64,000 nucleotides of DNA from Allomyces arbusculus (GCA_027604705.1 JADHYV010000038.1:124001-188000), one strand, 5' to 3'; counted from the first letter of the stretch, positions 1-11,580 are shown. The notes: generated by a model not told the origin, from the letters alone. Program-made: numbers and translations.

Positions 1-390
1 CTCGACACGTCGCTGCGGTTCGGGCTCAAGGAGTGTACGACGCACGGCCTGCTCGTGCCGCGCAACGTGACGCGCACGGCTGACGGCACCGCCGTGGCCG
101 CGTTCCGGTTCACAGTGCTGCTGCTTCCGTCGGGCCAGGTGCTGCGTCTGACGCTGCCGCACCAGCAGTTGCCTTATGTGTGCAGTGACCACGAAATGCC
201 CGTCGAGCTGGCAACGTTGCTGTTCCTCGATCAGCCCAATGCGCTGCGTGTGCCACCGGTGCCCGCTGCGCAGCCGGGTGGTGTCACGCCGGCCGCTGAA
301 GGCAGCTCGGGCGGGTCGCGCCGCCGGTCGCGGTCGCGTAAGCGGAGCAAGTCGCGCGGGTCGTCGGTTGACGCGCGCGAGCCGCTGTAA
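1..390 (+). CDS. EBP1/PA2G4-family protein, C-terminal part (5' truncated by window)
   Basis: Only the last 129 residues are visible; the reading frame is open from base 1 and ends at TAA 388-390. The segment LKECTTHGLLVPRNV followed by FRFTVLLLPSG matches the C-terminal part of the pita-bread fold in human PA2G4/EBP1 and the fission yeast Cdb4 family (VECAKHELLQPFNV and FKFTVLLMPNG in human). This family is a catalytically dead methionine aminopeptidase homologue that binds ribosomes near the tunnel exit and binds structured RNA. The last 35 residues are an Arg/Ser and Lys/Ser tail (RRRSRSRKRSKSRG), in the place where animal EBP1 has its Lys-rich nucleolar/RNA-binding tail. The GTG at 55 is not a start; the gene continues to the left. 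Family assignment rests on motif memory, not a search. Confidence 0.8.
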   Translation, partial: LDTSLRFGLKECTTHGLLVPRNVTRTADGTAVAAFRFTVLLLPSGQVLRLTLPHQQLPYVCSDHEMPVELATLLFLDQPNALRVPPVPAAQPGGVTPAAEGSSGGSRRRSRSRKRSKSRGSSVDAREPL

Positions 391-1806
391 TGATGTCGAT
401 GTTGGCATACTTTTTCGACTGCTTGGACCGTTGTCTTGAAGTGGTTTCCCTTCTCTCACTTGCTCTCTTCTTCACAAATCATTGACGTTGGTTTGGTACG
501 CGGCTTGCTTCGCTCGCATTCTCTCCAACTCGCGCTGACGCACCTTCTCTACCCGTAGGCGTTTTCTCGTTTTCATTTGCCGTCATTGCTGTACCCCCCC
601 TCGCGTCGTCGTCTCTGCTGTAACGATGAAACCCCACCCATCCCACCCACCCTCCTCTTTCCTCCTCTACCGTGGATCTCTGTCTGTGCGCTTGGCCCCG
701 AATGTGCCAAACGGGAATCTTGCCTCGCCGTGCTGGTCCGTCTTTGCCGCGCGCGCGATTGGCCGTCTGTATTATGGACGATTGTTTGGGAAACCGCCAC
801 CGTGTTTGCTTCCGTTTGCTTCTCTTGATTGATAAACGAGCCGATTCACATAAATAAGACGCTTGGGTTTTGATGTTATTTCTTTCCCTGTTGCCCAACG
901 CGATGAAGCTGCTAGCTCCTCTGGCCTCACAGTGTTCATCTGCCCTTTTTCAAACGCTTTATCGAGCGTATTGGGGAGAGGCTGGTGCGTGCTTGCCCTG
1001 TGGACGAGGGGAGAGCGGATCATTTGAATGGACCACTCTCTGTCAGCACATCTCACTTGAGGTCGCCACACGTCGCTGCTTGTGCTCGTCAAGATGTGCT
1101 CGGGAAATCACGGCTTTGATCAAAGATCCCGTCGCGCTTCAGCCTCGAATCCGGCATCTGGATGGACACCAAGGTCAACTCAGGCAAAGGGGCATGTTCC
1201 GCTTGGATTGCAGACTCCAGACCAAGGCTCGGTTGAGCTCTGTTGCCAGGCAGCGAAGACTTGCAACTGGTGCATTGCAACAACGATAAGAATTACAGCA
1301 AAACAAACGCCAAACTGACAACACTGGTAGCGAACCGCGTGGAATCCACGAATAAAAAAGTAAACGGAGCAGGGCAAACGGTCGCCGCCAAACTAAGTAT
1401 GGTGGGTGGGTGCAGACGTCTCGAGCAAAATGGTGAGCAACGAGGAGGGAGGAGGGTGAGAGAGAGGAGTGAAATTACAGGGAGTGCAGCAGACAGCCCA
1501 GCCAGTGGCGCGGGACCAACCAACCGAGTGACCGTGCGATGAAGGGAAGGCCCCGTCGACACGCGACGGGAAAGGGGGTGGGTGGAAAACCAACACGCGA
1601 CCAAGAAAAGCAACAGCATCAAAACGGCCGAAGAGTTGGGACGAAACGAACGACTAGGCACAAAGGGACGCGCGCACCGGCCCGGCACGAGAGCCCGAGC
1701 CGATGGTGCGTGAGAACACGACAACACGATACGGCGAGCCGTGGAACGCGCATCGACCGACTGACCGACGCACGCACACACGAGACGACGACAACAACGA
1801 CGGCAC
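391..1806. other. Convergent intergenic region, no gene seen
   Basis: About 1.4 kb between the 3' ends of the EBP1 gene (+) and kinesin (-). It is T-rich just after 390 and carries an AATAAG near 853 that could serve polyadenylation. Open frames on both strands are short, overlap each other and look like GC-driven noise. No RNA gene was recognised. Confidence 0.6.
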
Positions 1807-4800
1807 TTAGCGCTTGCCCGCCATGAACCCGAGCCACGACGACCGCTTGGCCGCATTCGAGTCGGACCGGCGCGGGCGAATATCGTCGTCAAAGTCGATC
1901 CCACCGCCAATGGCGTCGTCCACGACCGAAATGTTGCCGGCACCGCCGCCACGCAGCGGCTTGGCAATGCGGCCCCACGTGAACGCCTGGTGCACGGGCT
2001 GCTGCGGCTGCTCGCGAATCTTGCGCTGCAGTTCCTTGAGCTGTGCCTCAAAGTTGAGCTTTTGCGCGGCGAGCTTCGATTGCGTCTCCTCGAGCATGTC
2101 CTCGAGCGTCTGGATGCGCTCGTTGCGCGTGACCAACTTGCGCTCGGCCATGGCAATTTCGCGCTTGAGCGTCGTGTTCTGCTCGACGAGCTGCTTTTGC
2201 ACTGACGTGAGCTGCTCGAGGTTGCGCTCGAGGAACGCCATCTTCTTTTGCGTCGCCTTGATGTTGTTGTTGCGCAGCATGTTGTTGTACTGCTCGCGAA
2301 TCTCGTCGAGCGACAGTTCGAGCTCGACGACCTTCTCGCACCGGTTCTGCAAGTCCTTCATGAGCGCCTTCTTCATCGCGTCAAACTCTTGCAACTGCGC
2401 CGACATGGTCTTCTTGATGCGCTCGAGGTCCTTGTCCTTCTCCGACTCGGGCTTGTCGAGCGCCGCCAACTTGCCGAGCGCCGCCGAGGCCTCGCGCTTG
2501 GCCGCGTTCAGCGACGAGGTGAGCGCCTCGTTGGCCGCCTCGAGCGCCTCTTTGGACGCGGCAAGCTCGGCGAGCTCCTCGTTCTTCTTGAGCAAGCCCG
2601 CCTTGAGCTGCTCAATCTCGGCCACGTAGGCGTCGCGCTTGCTGCTATACTGTTGCTCGAGCCGCTCCTTGAGGTCGACGAGGTGCTCGGTGCCGTCGCC
2701 GTGCAGCCGCTGCTCCTCTTCCTGGATCGTCTTGTCTATTGAAACGGGCGGAAACAAAAGGCAGAGGGGGTTAGTATGACCGTCGTCTCCCTCTCTCTCC
2801 CTCTCACCACCGACAAAGGGTCGGTGAGAGAGAGAGAGACGCCGGCCCCGCGCGCGGTAGACACTGTGCGCCCCTCTCTCCCTCCCGATCCAAGGGCCCA
2901 GGCGGTCCCGTCCACCAAAGGATCCCCCACCCACCCGCCCAAGACAACGGAAAGAGACAGATGAACGCAGAGATGCCTACTTTCTGGCGACGTGGCGGTA
3001 TTGCCATTGGCGGTCGCGCTGGCGGCGGGGCGCGACGCGGCATTCGCGGACTCATGGATAAACTTACCCAAGAGGTCCTCGTACTCGAGCTCGAGCGTCG
3101 TGAGCCGCGACTCGAGTTCGGCGCGCTTCTTGGTGAGCATTTCGTTGTCGAGCGTCATGTTCTTGAGCTGCGCCGTCAATGCCTCGAGCTGCTTCTTGGC
3201 ATTGGCGAGCTCGCGCGTGACCACGTCCAGATCCTGCGACTCGAGCGCGGCATCGAGCTGCGCCGTCGGCAATTCCTGCAAAAGGTTCTGCAGCGACTGC
3301 CGCACGGCCTTTTCCTTTTCGGAGATCGCCGACGTCGGGTCGAGCTCGGCCATCATCTGCGCCATCTTCTCGGCGCGCCGCTTCTCCTTGTCTTCCTCGT
3401 CCGAGTACTTCTTCGACTTCTCCATTTCGTCGAGCTGCGCGCGCAACGCATCAATCTCGGCCGACAGTTCCAAGTTCTTTTCCTTGAGCGCCTCCATGTT
3501 GATCTCGGTCTCGGCCGACGCAAACGTGATTTTTTCGAGCTGCATCTTCAAGTCGTGCAAGGTCGCCGTCAATTCCTTGTTCTCGTCAAAGATCTCGCCC
3601 TCGCGCTTCTTGAGCAACTCGAGCTCGTCGGTCAAAGTCTTGGTAAACGACCGCTCCTTTTCCAGCTCCGACTCCTTCTTGGTCAAGTCGTCCATGAGCT
3701 CGTTCTCGCGCTTCAAGAACTCTTCCTTTTCGTCATTGTCGAGCGGCGGGGAACTCGTGCGCAAGTCAACCTTGACCGACGCCGACGACCCGTTGGTCGC
3801 AGCCGACGTCAGCGAGACGGTCGATCCGGGCCGCACAATCTCGGTGGCTGCCGACATGGCCGCGGCCTCGGCGCCGTTCGGTGCCGGCAGCGGCTGCAAC
3901 TCGCCCTTGGAAAACTTGTCGAACGTGACAAACCGTTCCGGCGGAACCGCCGAACCGGCACGCCACAGCGACACTTCGCCCTCGAGCGCGACAATGTAGT
4001 CCTTGAACGAGACGATCTGCAGCTCCGACTTTTTGAGCAGTGCCTTGAGTTCGTTGGCCGACAGCTCGGCGTTGATCTTGGCCTTGTTCTTAATCGATTT
4101 CGCGCGCATACCGAACCGCAGCGTCGACAGCGTCTCGGCCTCGTTAAAGGAACTCGGCGAGGAGTTGATGATCAGCGTGGTCCGCGAATTCCCACCAAGC
4201 GACTCTTGCAAGATACGCGTCAGTTTCGAATCACGGTAGGGCACGTGCTTGGACTTGCCGTCGGTCAACGCGTTGATGACCATGCCGAGCGCCGTCAACG
4301 ACTTGTTGATCATCTTGGCCTCCTCAAGCGTTTGGCCCGAGGCGCCCGTCTTGCCCACTTTTTCGGACCCAGCCAAATCGACCAGGTAGAGCCGACCGGA
4401 CCGGTTCGACCCGTTAGTCAGGTCCTTTTGGTTGATGGTGATGACGAAAATCGAGTGCGACCGAGACGATTCGGCGTTCATAGCCGTGTAGGCGACGATA
4501 CGCGCCGATTGGCCGCGCCGCATGACCTCGAAGACTTCGCCGACCGACGCGACGTAGACTTCGAGCAGGCCCTTGACGTAGACACCGCGCTGCTTATCCT
4601 CGTGCACGGGCAGGTTGTCGTTGGTCGCTAGAGGAAGAGGAAGGCCAAGGCGTGGTCAGTCGGGCATGGGATGCGCGTGCGTGCACCGTTGGAAAAAATT
4701 CACGTACGGTTGAGCAAGTCGCGAATCTTTTCCATGTAGATTTCAATGTAGGACACCTTGACCGTGAATTCGAGGTTCGACGGTGCCTCGACAATCGAGT

Positions 4801-5386
4801 CGAAAATTTGCTCGGAGATACGCGGGATGACACCCTTGTTGGCCTCGTCGTCAATGTTGGAACCCTGGATGGGGACAAGCGCGTCAGTTTCGTGCGCCGT
4901 CCAGTGGTCCAAGAGTAACCTGGCAGCAGCAGCGCGCGCACCATCATCGTATAGGTCTTGCCGGACCCAGTCTGGCCGTACGCGAACACGGTGCCGTTAT
5001 AACCCTTGAGAACCTCTATCATTTGGAAACAGACCGAGTGAGTTGAACGTCCACCACGTGCACAGATCCAGGTTCAATCGCAACACGGACCATTGACAAT
5101 GCCCTTGACGGAATGGTCGAACAACACTTTTTGCGGCGTGTTCGACCCAAACACGCGATCAAACGAGAACGAGCCCTTGAATTCCTTGCCCTACACACCG
5201 GTGGTACACAGTGCGAGTCAGCGTCCGACTCGTCCGCGAAAAGCCGGTCAAGATCGTCGTCGACCGTACGTCAATGTGCACGGTCTCGCCATTGGGATCG
5301 ACGTCGATGATCGGCACACCGCCCTCGGCAATCTCACGCTTGTTTTGCGGGCGGAACCGCAGCACGACCGTGATACTGTTCGACAT
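1807..5386 (-). CDS. Kinesin-1 heavy chain (conventional kinesin, fungal type)
   Basis: Plus-end-directed microtubule motor for vesicle and organelle transport in the cytoplasm. Six exons on the minus strand: 5386-5270, 5190-5091, 5015-4942, 4864-4708, 4627-2981 and 2735-1807, summing to 3024 bases and 1007 residues with all phases consistent. Start ATG 5386 opens [15 protein letters not shown]. The motor domain (about 1-335) shows the P-loop GQTGSGKT, switch [10 protein letters not shown], switch [18 protein letters not shown], and [14 protein letters not shown]. Residues from about 340 to 930 are heptad-rich coiled coil. The tail has [13 protein letters not shown], the IAK autoinhibition motif in the form conserved in fungal conventional kinesins such as Neurospora Nkin. 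Length is slightly above the usual 930-970. Start context is acceptable and there are no broken residues. The upstream region is shared with the divergent RRP45 gene. Confidence 0.95.
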
Positions 5387-6438
5387 GGTGGCGGCGAGAC
5401 GAGGACAGAGCGCAGCGAGCGACGCGCGCGACGAGAATCAAATCAAGTAGACCGGGGGGACCCAGGCGAGCGAGCGGTAGCGGCGTGTGCGCAGGCGGGG
5501 GGTGTCGTCACCAAATGCGAGGACACGGATGGCGTGGCAGCACGACCTGGGTTATAACAAGTGCACGAGCAAGCGCGAGGGTGCGGGGAGAGCGAGGAGC
5601 AACGGGCGCAGCGTCGTCAGCCATCATGACATGGGCATTGGTGCGGGGAACGAGAGCACCGGCGCGGGCAGGGACCCGTGCACGCGGCTCCAATTGGCGG
5701 TGGAGAGCGGGGGAGGGGGGCGTACCCTCGTCGACGGGCGTGGAACGGCGAGCGTCAAACACGCGCGCGTGATAAACAGTCACGGCTGGAGCGGTGCGGG
5801 CGACTTGGAGCGCACGGCCAGCGTGCAGGCGGGCGGTAGACGGGCAGCCGATGCGAGCGGGTCGGTGCCGAGCGGTTGGTGCACTTGCGCTTGCAGCGGA
5901 AAGTGGTCGGCCGTCAAGCGAGAGACGACGCCGTGAGCGCGGGCAGCAGGGGGCACGCGGCAGGTGGTGCGCGCGGCGAAGGTGCGGGGGAGGAGGCAGT
6001 CGAGGGCGGCGCGTTCAGGGCAACGGCGGCAACGGGCGCGATGGCGGTGGGCCGCTCGTTGGACGGCGGTCGGGTGGTCGGTGGCGCGCCAGCACGCCGA
6101 TGCAAAAGGCGAATGGTGCTTCGGCGCGCGTTCCGCCTGACCCAAGCGGTCCCTGCCCATGTGCTCCGAACACGTGGGCTCGAGTCTGTAGCCAGACAGC
6201 CCTGACACGCCTCCAAGCCACCAGCATGAACCGCACGCCAGGTTGCAGCTGAAGAAGCACCAGACGCTTCGGCACCACGCCGCTCGCCAAGCACCTGGCA
6301 CCGCGTCACACGCGTCCACGCGACCCAAGACGCGCGATCAGCCTGCTCGACTCGCGGCTGATCCCCTTGCGCACGACCACCAAGACGACAGCAACCCACA
6401 GCAGCACGCGCACCACAACTTGCTGCAACTATACAACC
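5387..6438. promoter_or_regulatory. Divergent promoter region between kinesin and RRP45
   Basis: About 1.05 kb between two start codons facing apart. It is very GC-rich, with no clear TATA box. Long open frames on both strands (for example a 339-codon minus frame) overlap each other and the RRP45 exon and have no protein-like composition, so I regard them as chance frames. I infer that it holds both core promoters and 5' UTRs. Confidence 0.45.
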
Positions 6439-7538
6439 ATGGTCAAGGACCTGCTCGTCTCTGCCTCGGAGCGCGACCTTGTCGCCGCCGCCCTCGTCCA
6501 GAACCCGCCCGTCCGCGTCGACCGTCGCGCGACCACTGCGCTCCGCCCCGTGCAAATCACCTACGGCCCCGACTTCGGCTACGCGCAAGTCTCGCTCGGC
6601 AAAACGCGATGTGCCGCCACCGTCTCCGCCACCGTGACGGCTCCACGCGCCGACCACCCAAGCGATGGGATCCTGCTCTTCAACACGGAAATCGCGCCCA
6701 TGGCGCAACCTGGCCTCGGATCCTCCGATACCTCCCGCGTTAGCGAAGACGAGGTGTTTGTGAGTCGCATGCTTGACAAGGCACTGCGGCTGTCGCGCGC
6801 TGTCGATACTGAGGGCTTGTGTATTTTGGCCGGGCAGCAGGTGTGGACGGTTCGCGTCGACGTGCGCGTGCTCGATAATGATGGCAATATCATGGATTGC
6901 GCGTCGTTGGCCGCTGTCGCGGCACTCCTGCATTTCCGTCGTCCGGACGTGTCGGTTGCGGGCGAGGACGTGACGATTGTGAGTAATTGCTAGCTTTACG
7001 CGGCGGCTGCTGCTGCTGCTGCTGCAGCTGTTGTTGGTCCGTGATCAGGTCGCTCACACGGTCGATTTATCGTGTAGCACCCGGCTGACGAAAAGAGTCC
7101 CGTCCCGCTCACCGTCTACCACGCGCCGCTCTGCACGTCGTTTGCATTTTTCGACCAAGGGTACCGATCCGAACCGTGGCGACTCTTACCAGCGCGCTCC
7201 TGAAACTCATCCTCCACTCCCCCGCTCTCGCGAATAGCCGCGTCACCCTCCTCGACCCCACCCGCCTCGAAGAAGCCCTGCAAGACGGCCACTTGACCGT
7301 GGCCACCAACGTGCACCGCGAACTCTGTGCCATGGCCCACGCGGGTGGCGCCCCGCTCGCGCCCGACCAGGTTTTGCTTTGCGCGCAATTGGCGGCCAGT
7401 AAAGTGCACGACCTGACGCGCGCGATTCATACGGCATTGAAGGCCGACTATGACGCGCGCGGCATCTCGCTGCACGCGAGCAATATCTTTGATAAGATCC
7501 AAGAGGACGGTGGGGACGTGGTCATGATGGGCATGTAA
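6439..7538 (+). CDS. Exosome complex ring subunit RRP45 / EXOSC9 homologue
   Basis: RNase PH-fold subunit of the RNA exosome core ring, which threads RNA to Dis3/Rrp6 in nucleus and cytoplasm. Three exons, 6439-6978, 7078-7160 and 7238-7538, give 307 residues; donors are GTGAGT and GTACCG and acceptors TAG and TAG. The start ATG sits in an ACCATGG context. Family marks are VDRRATTALRPVQITYGPDFG near the N-terminus, GKTRCAATVSATV, and exon 3 RVTLLDPTRLEEALQDG, matching the LVDPNEREERVMDG segment of human EXOSC9. The length is close to that of yeast Rrp45 (305), so it lacks the longer C-terminal tail of animal EXOSC9. Ring subunits of this family are catalytically inactive. The first intron contains a short (GCT)n run at 7012-7027. 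Confidence 0.9.
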
Positions 7539-8427
7539 CGGTGCGTGGAGTATAGGGACTATTTATTGCGTCGCAACGGCTGTGGTCGGTTGGAGAATAG
7601 GAGGAGCGGAGGTACAGCGAGTGAGCACGTTTTGCGCGTGAGAAGGCCGAGCAGAAGGACACGGATGCACTCTTCGCGCGCGACGAGGTGGGATCACTTT
7701 GGCATCGACGGGCGGGTGCGACGGCAGTCCCGCGGTTGCGCTACCGGAGACCGGAGCGGTCGTGAGTTGCAATGAAAGCGATGATGTGGAGGTTGAGTGG
7801 TGATCGGCGTGATATGTATCAGGTGCTTGTATGGGGAGTTTTCTGGCTGTGGGAGGTGCCCTCACTTCACTGGACGCGCTCCAACGCGGCCCCAACGAGC
7901 GACCACATTTGTCGACTCGAGGGAGGAATCGGCGTCGGTGAAATCACCGATCAATGTAAAAGCGGCTAGCGCGGGGCCCAATTGCCATGACAGCCATGAC
8001 AGCACACTGCCATGGGGAACGGCCTACAACGAGCGAACCATCATGCCAGACGCGTCTCTCACCAGTCACGCGTTGCCAGTGCACTGCCGCATACACTGGT
8101 CGCCGTCCGCGCGGGCGCATTCAGCCGTAGGAACAGCTCAAGCTGACCGATCACGACGTCGAGGACCCAGGGCGGGGGAAGACGCGCAATGATGCTGCGG
8201 CTGGCTCCTAACACGCGTCGTACATGGCGACGTCACATTGATCCATCGGCGCGGCGGCGGCCATGAAAGGAGAAGGTTTTCATGCCAATGGTTTTACTCG
8301 ATGCCAGCTTCCATCTTGTCTTGGATATATATACACTACCGAACCCCACCATCGTGTCCCACTTTGCGGTTCCACTTCGAGGCCATCCACCTCTACGCTC
8401 AGCCTCCTTCCATCTCCTCCGAACTCA
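7539..8427. other. Convergent intergenic region, no gene seen
   Basis: About 0.9 kb between the 3' ends of RRP45 (+) and the bZIP gene (-). A TA-rich tract (GGATATATATACACTA, 8323-8338) lies 3' of the bZIP stop and may belong to its polyadenylation region. No convincing open frame or RNA gene. Confidence 0.55.
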
Positions 8428-9783
8428 TCAAAACCCGGTCACATCCCACGGCGCGAGGGGCACTCCGTTCATCCCCTCCTCATCCATCCCCACCAACAAA
8501 TGCGGCGCTGCAGCGGCGACTCGCGCGACCAACGCGTCCAACCGCTTACTCACCGCGTCTTTGTCCCTCTCCACCTTTTCTCGTGCCTCGCGCTCCTTGA
8601 TCAGATCCGCATGCAAGTCCGTATTCCGGTGCACCAAGTTGGCGAGCTGCGCCTTGAGTTCATCCAAGTGCGCGCGCGCGCGTTCGCGCGACGCGTGCGC
8701 GGCCAGCCGGTTCTTGCGTTTGCGCTCTTCGTTCGCGTCGTCGCAGGGCACCGTATCGTCGTGAAGCGTGGCCGTGGCGTCCGGCATGGGCACGTCGTTC
8801 GGGTGCGCGGGAACGTCGTCGTCGCTGGCGGCGGTATTGGGAGAACCGACCGCGGTGGACGTCGTCGTGGTGGTGGTGGTGGTGGTGGTGGTTGTCGCGC
8901 CCATCGTCCGCCGCCGCGCGCGTTTCTGCGGCGCCGCGCGCCCCAGGTCCTCATCCTCCTGCTCCTCCGATTCCACCGCCGCCCGTGCCGGCTCGGCACC
9001 ACAACCACCATCCACGACCGCCGGCGCCGTTCGCGTGCGTTTGCGCCGCGGCACGATCTCGCGCGCGTGCACGACCAAAATCGCCTGCCGCGCGGCCTCG
9101 TCCATCAATTTCGCGCGCGGCGTGCGGTTGGACCAGGGGGACCGGTCCGGGTGCGACATGGGCCGCGGTGCGTGCCGTGGCGGGTCCCAGGGCGCCGGGA
9201 GCGGTTCGTTGCCATTGGTCGCGGGCGCCGGCGGGCTGGAAAGGGCCGGGGATGTGGACGAGGGCGACGCGAGCGCGAGCAGGTCGAGGTCCGATGCGAG
9301 CAAGGTGGACGTGGACGCGGGCGAAGTCACCGACGTGGTGCTCGTGGGCGAGAGGAGCGCTGCGGGGGCCGCCGAGGTGGAGGATAGGTCGGTGATGGAG
9401 ATACTTGGGGGTGCGACAGGCAAGAACGCGGCCCAGTTCACGTCGTGCAAGAGCGCCGCGTCGGTGAACCCGAACGGCGCGTCGGCGGTGGGTGCGACGG
9501 GGCTGGATCCAGGCGAGTCGGTGGACCGGGACGAAGGCAGGGTCGGCATTGTCATGGCGGGCAGCGACAGGAGCGGCTCGAACGGGTCGTTCAGGTAAAT
9601 GGCGGCTGCGTCGGCGGCCGATGGCAGCAAAAGGTCGGCGAGCGGGTCGTCTTCGACGCGCAAGAGCAGGGCGCCGAGGTCGAGGACCGAGGTGCTCGTC
9701 GAGCTGGTCGCCGACGGCGTGCGCAAAGGCGCGGCGGCAGCGGCAGCGGCGTGCAGGCAGTCTGGCGGGAAGAGCGCGGCCAT
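8428..9783 (-). CDS. bZIP transcription factor
   Basis: Nuclear DNA-binding protein of 451 residues, single exon. The chosen ATG (9783-9781) opens MAALFPPDCLHAAAA in a good GCCATGG context; the frame runs 65 codons further up, but that stretch looks non-coding. Near the C-terminus lies a clear basic region, RKRKNRLAAHASRERARAHL, fitting the bZIP pattern N-x2-A-A-x2-S-R, followed by a leucine zipper with leucines in LDELKAQLANL and further heptads to about 40 residues from the end. The N-terminal two thirds are Ala/Ser/Thr/Pro-rich with acidic and hydrophobic patches, as in activation domains. A second basic tract (PRRKRTRT) may be a nuclear signal. A run of 12 threonines comes from a GTG/GGT microsatellite. 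Family subgroup (Gcn4, Atf, Yap) cannot be told; the basic region has AxxS rather than the Yap-type FR. Confidence 0.85.
   Translation of the reverse strand: MAALFPPDCLHAAAAAAAPLRTPSATSSTSTSVLDLGALLLRVEDDPLADLLLPSAADAAAIYLNDPFEPLLSLPAMTMPTLPSSRSTDSPGSSPVAPTADAPFGFTDAALLHDVNWAAFLPVAPPSISITDLSSTSAAPAALLSPTSTTSVTSPASTSTLLASDLDLLALASPSSTSPALSSPPAPATNGNEPLPAPWDPPRHAPRPMSHPDRSPWSNRTPRAKLMDEAARQAILVVHAREIVPRRKRTRTAPAVVDGGCGAEPARAAVESEEQEDEDLGRAAPQKRARRRTMGATTTTTTTTTTTTSTAVGSPNTAASDDDVPAHPNDVPMPDATATLHDDTVPCDDANEERKRKNRLAAHASRERARAHLDELKAQLANLVHRNTDLHADLIKEREAREKVERDKDAVSKRLDALVARVAAAAPHLLVGMDEEGMNGVPLAPWDVTGF
8870..8893. repeat. (GTG)n microsatellite inside the bZIP gene
   Basis: An uninterrupted run of GTG/GGT triplets that encodes the poly-threonine tract on the minus strand. 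Triplet unit length keeps the frame, so copy number could vary without breaking the gene. Confidence 0.8.
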
Positions 9784-10683
9784 GGCGCGGAATTTGAATT
9801 GGTGTCGATGGTGGTGGTCGCGGTGGACGGGCGGCCGGAGGTGGCGGACGGTGGGCGCATCGTTCGTTTTGAGGATGTCGTGGCATGTCGTTCGCTTGAC
9901 GTGGAGCGCACCACATTTTTGGAGCCAAGCGAGCATCGGGCAAAGAAGCGGAGAATGCAGGGGGCACGCGCAAGTCACGCCAAGCGCGCCGGCTGTGCGA
10001 GACGGCGCGAGACAACCGTGCTTCTAAAGTCTTCGCGCTGCCGGCCCCCGGTTCGGGTCCCGCCACGCGCTGCACTGCCCGCGTGCTTCTGACCTGACCT
10101 CGTTGCTCCTGGTGTCTGTGCCTTCCCACAAGTGTGGGCCCACCCCCTTCTGTATTTACATTCCCCACCACGCTGCCGCCACGCTCCAACCCACGTCTAG
10201 GCATCTGGAGAGGAAGAAAGGGGGCACGGCACTATGGCCGCCGTCAAGTCGTGCGCCAAGCGAGCGCAAACCAAGGCCAAAAACAACAGGCAACAGGAAT
10301 AGAACAAACAAGTAGCGGGGGAGGTCGCGCCGCGCGACTTGGAAGCTGGAATCATGGCCAAAAAATGTACACAACCGAAAAACATCAATGCCGAAAAAAA
10401 GAAATGCATGGAAACGCGACCCCATTCGCCTAGTTCCCCTTTGTCGAGCCGCGCGCACGGCTCATCGGATCTCGCGCCATGCCCAGCCGGGGCAGGCAGC
10501 GATTGGTCGCCGTGCGCGCTCGACGCTTTCCGTTCTGCTCCACGGGTACTTTCCCATCCACACCACGCGCGTCGCCCGCCCCACATCGCGGGGACGGGCG
10601 ACAGCGGCCAAGGAAGAGAGAGAGAAAAGAAAAACCAACACTCGCCATCCAACATTGGCAGCGGAGGGAGCTATGTGAGGCTT
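9784..10683. promoter_or_regulatory. Region upstream of bZIP and 3' of the next minus-strand gene
   Basis: About 0.9 kb with both neighbours on the minus strand, so it should contain the bZIP promoter (right next to 9783) and the 3' UTR of the gene at 10684. Open frames here are short and overlapping. No motif strong enough to name. Confidence 0.4.
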
Positions 10684-11580
10684 CTACCACCGCCGCCGTT
10701 CCATTTCCTCGAGCGTCGGCACGGGCTCGGGCCCAAACACTGATCCCGGATCCACACCATGGTGTGCGCCGCACGCCGTGCACTCGGTCGACTGCCCGCG
10801 CGCAACCCAGGCCGGGTCCGTCAGCACGTGCAAGACGCGCTGGTGCTGCCGCTTCATGAGCGACTTGAACGCGAGCAGTTCAGCCATGTCGGCGTACCGC
10901 AGCCGCGCCGACTTGGCCGTGCCCGTGCGGTCGTACTCGTCGCAGAACCGCACGGTGGGTGGGAGGTCGCAAAAGGTGACGATCTTTCGTGGTGCGCGTT
11001 GCGGCATAGAAGTCGTAGTAATGCTGTCGGTGTCGTCCAGGTCGCAGTCGTCGTCCAGGTCGCAGTTGTCGTCCAGGTCGACATCGATATCCGAGTCGGT
11101 CGGCGACGGTGACGGCAGCGACCGCGCGGCCCGGTCCTGCACGTCCTCCGAGTCGAGATCCATCGGGTCGTCGTCGACCACCGCACGCGTAGCAGCAGCG
11201 GCATGCGCGCCACCGTCCGCGTCCTCTTCTTCCATGACCAAGTCTGACTCGCACCGCGCCGAGTGCGGTGGCGACGGTGGCGGACTCAACAAGCTCATGC
11301 ACTGCTGCGGCAGCGGCTGCGCGCGCGGCAACGGCGGCAGGGGCGGCGCCGTCGTGGCGCTCAGCGGCACATCGTCCTCGTAGTCGCACGGCAGGACGGG
11401 CGGCGAGGTCGGGCGCGTCGGTGGCGCGAAACCCCAGTAGGGACGCGACGGTTCCACGGGCACGGAAAAGAAGTGCGTCTTGGCGAGCGCGGCGCGGCGC
11501 GCGCTTGGCGGGTCCTGCACGTGCGTCGTCGCGTGGTCCTCGCGCCCGAGAAACAGGCCGGACGAGACAAACCGCGACAT
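10684..11580 (-). CDS. Acidic protein of unknown function, family A (LLAF/RQH/VPTLEE C-terminal domain)
   Basis: Single exon, 298 residues from ATG 11580 (MSRFVSSGLFLG); the frame is open a further 81 codons upstream but that part reads as Ala/Arg-rich noise. The N-terminal 130 residues are Pro/Ala-rich with HFFSVPVEPSRPYWGFAPP. The middle is strongly acidic (DSDIDVDLDDNCDLDDDCDL). The last 85 residues carry IVTFCDLPPTVRFCDEY, ARLRYADMAELLAFKSLMKRQH, a CTACGAHHG Cys pair, and VPTLEEMERRR at the very end. The same order of motifs ends the protein encoded at 32322-33947, so this is a real conserved domain and not low complexity. I do not recognise it as a named family. The two cysteines plus the histidines could bind zinc; that is inference. 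Confidence 0.7.
   Translation of the reverse strand: MSRFVSSGLFLGREDHATTHVQDPPSARRAALAKTHFFSVPVEPSRPYWGFAPPTRPTSPPVLPCDYEDDVPLSATTAPPLPPLPRAQPLPQQCMSLLSPPPSPPHSARCESDLVMEEEDADGGAHAAAATRAVVDDDPMDLDSEDVQDRAARSLPSPSPTDSDIDVDLDDNCDLDDDCDLDDTDSITTTSMPQRAPRKIVTFCDLPPTVRFCDEYDRTGTAKSARLRYADMAELLAFKSLMKRQHQRVLHVLTDPAWVARGQSTECTACGAHHGVDPGSVFGPEPVPTLEEMERRRW

Noticed and set aside
2961-4631. 556-codon plus-strand frame opposite the kinesin coiled coil
   Set aside because: It is the antisense shadow of the kinesin exon, caused by high GC at third positions.
5914-6933. 339-codon minus frame over the RRP45 5' region
   Set aside because: It overlaps the RRP45 first exon in antisense and lacks any protein-like features.
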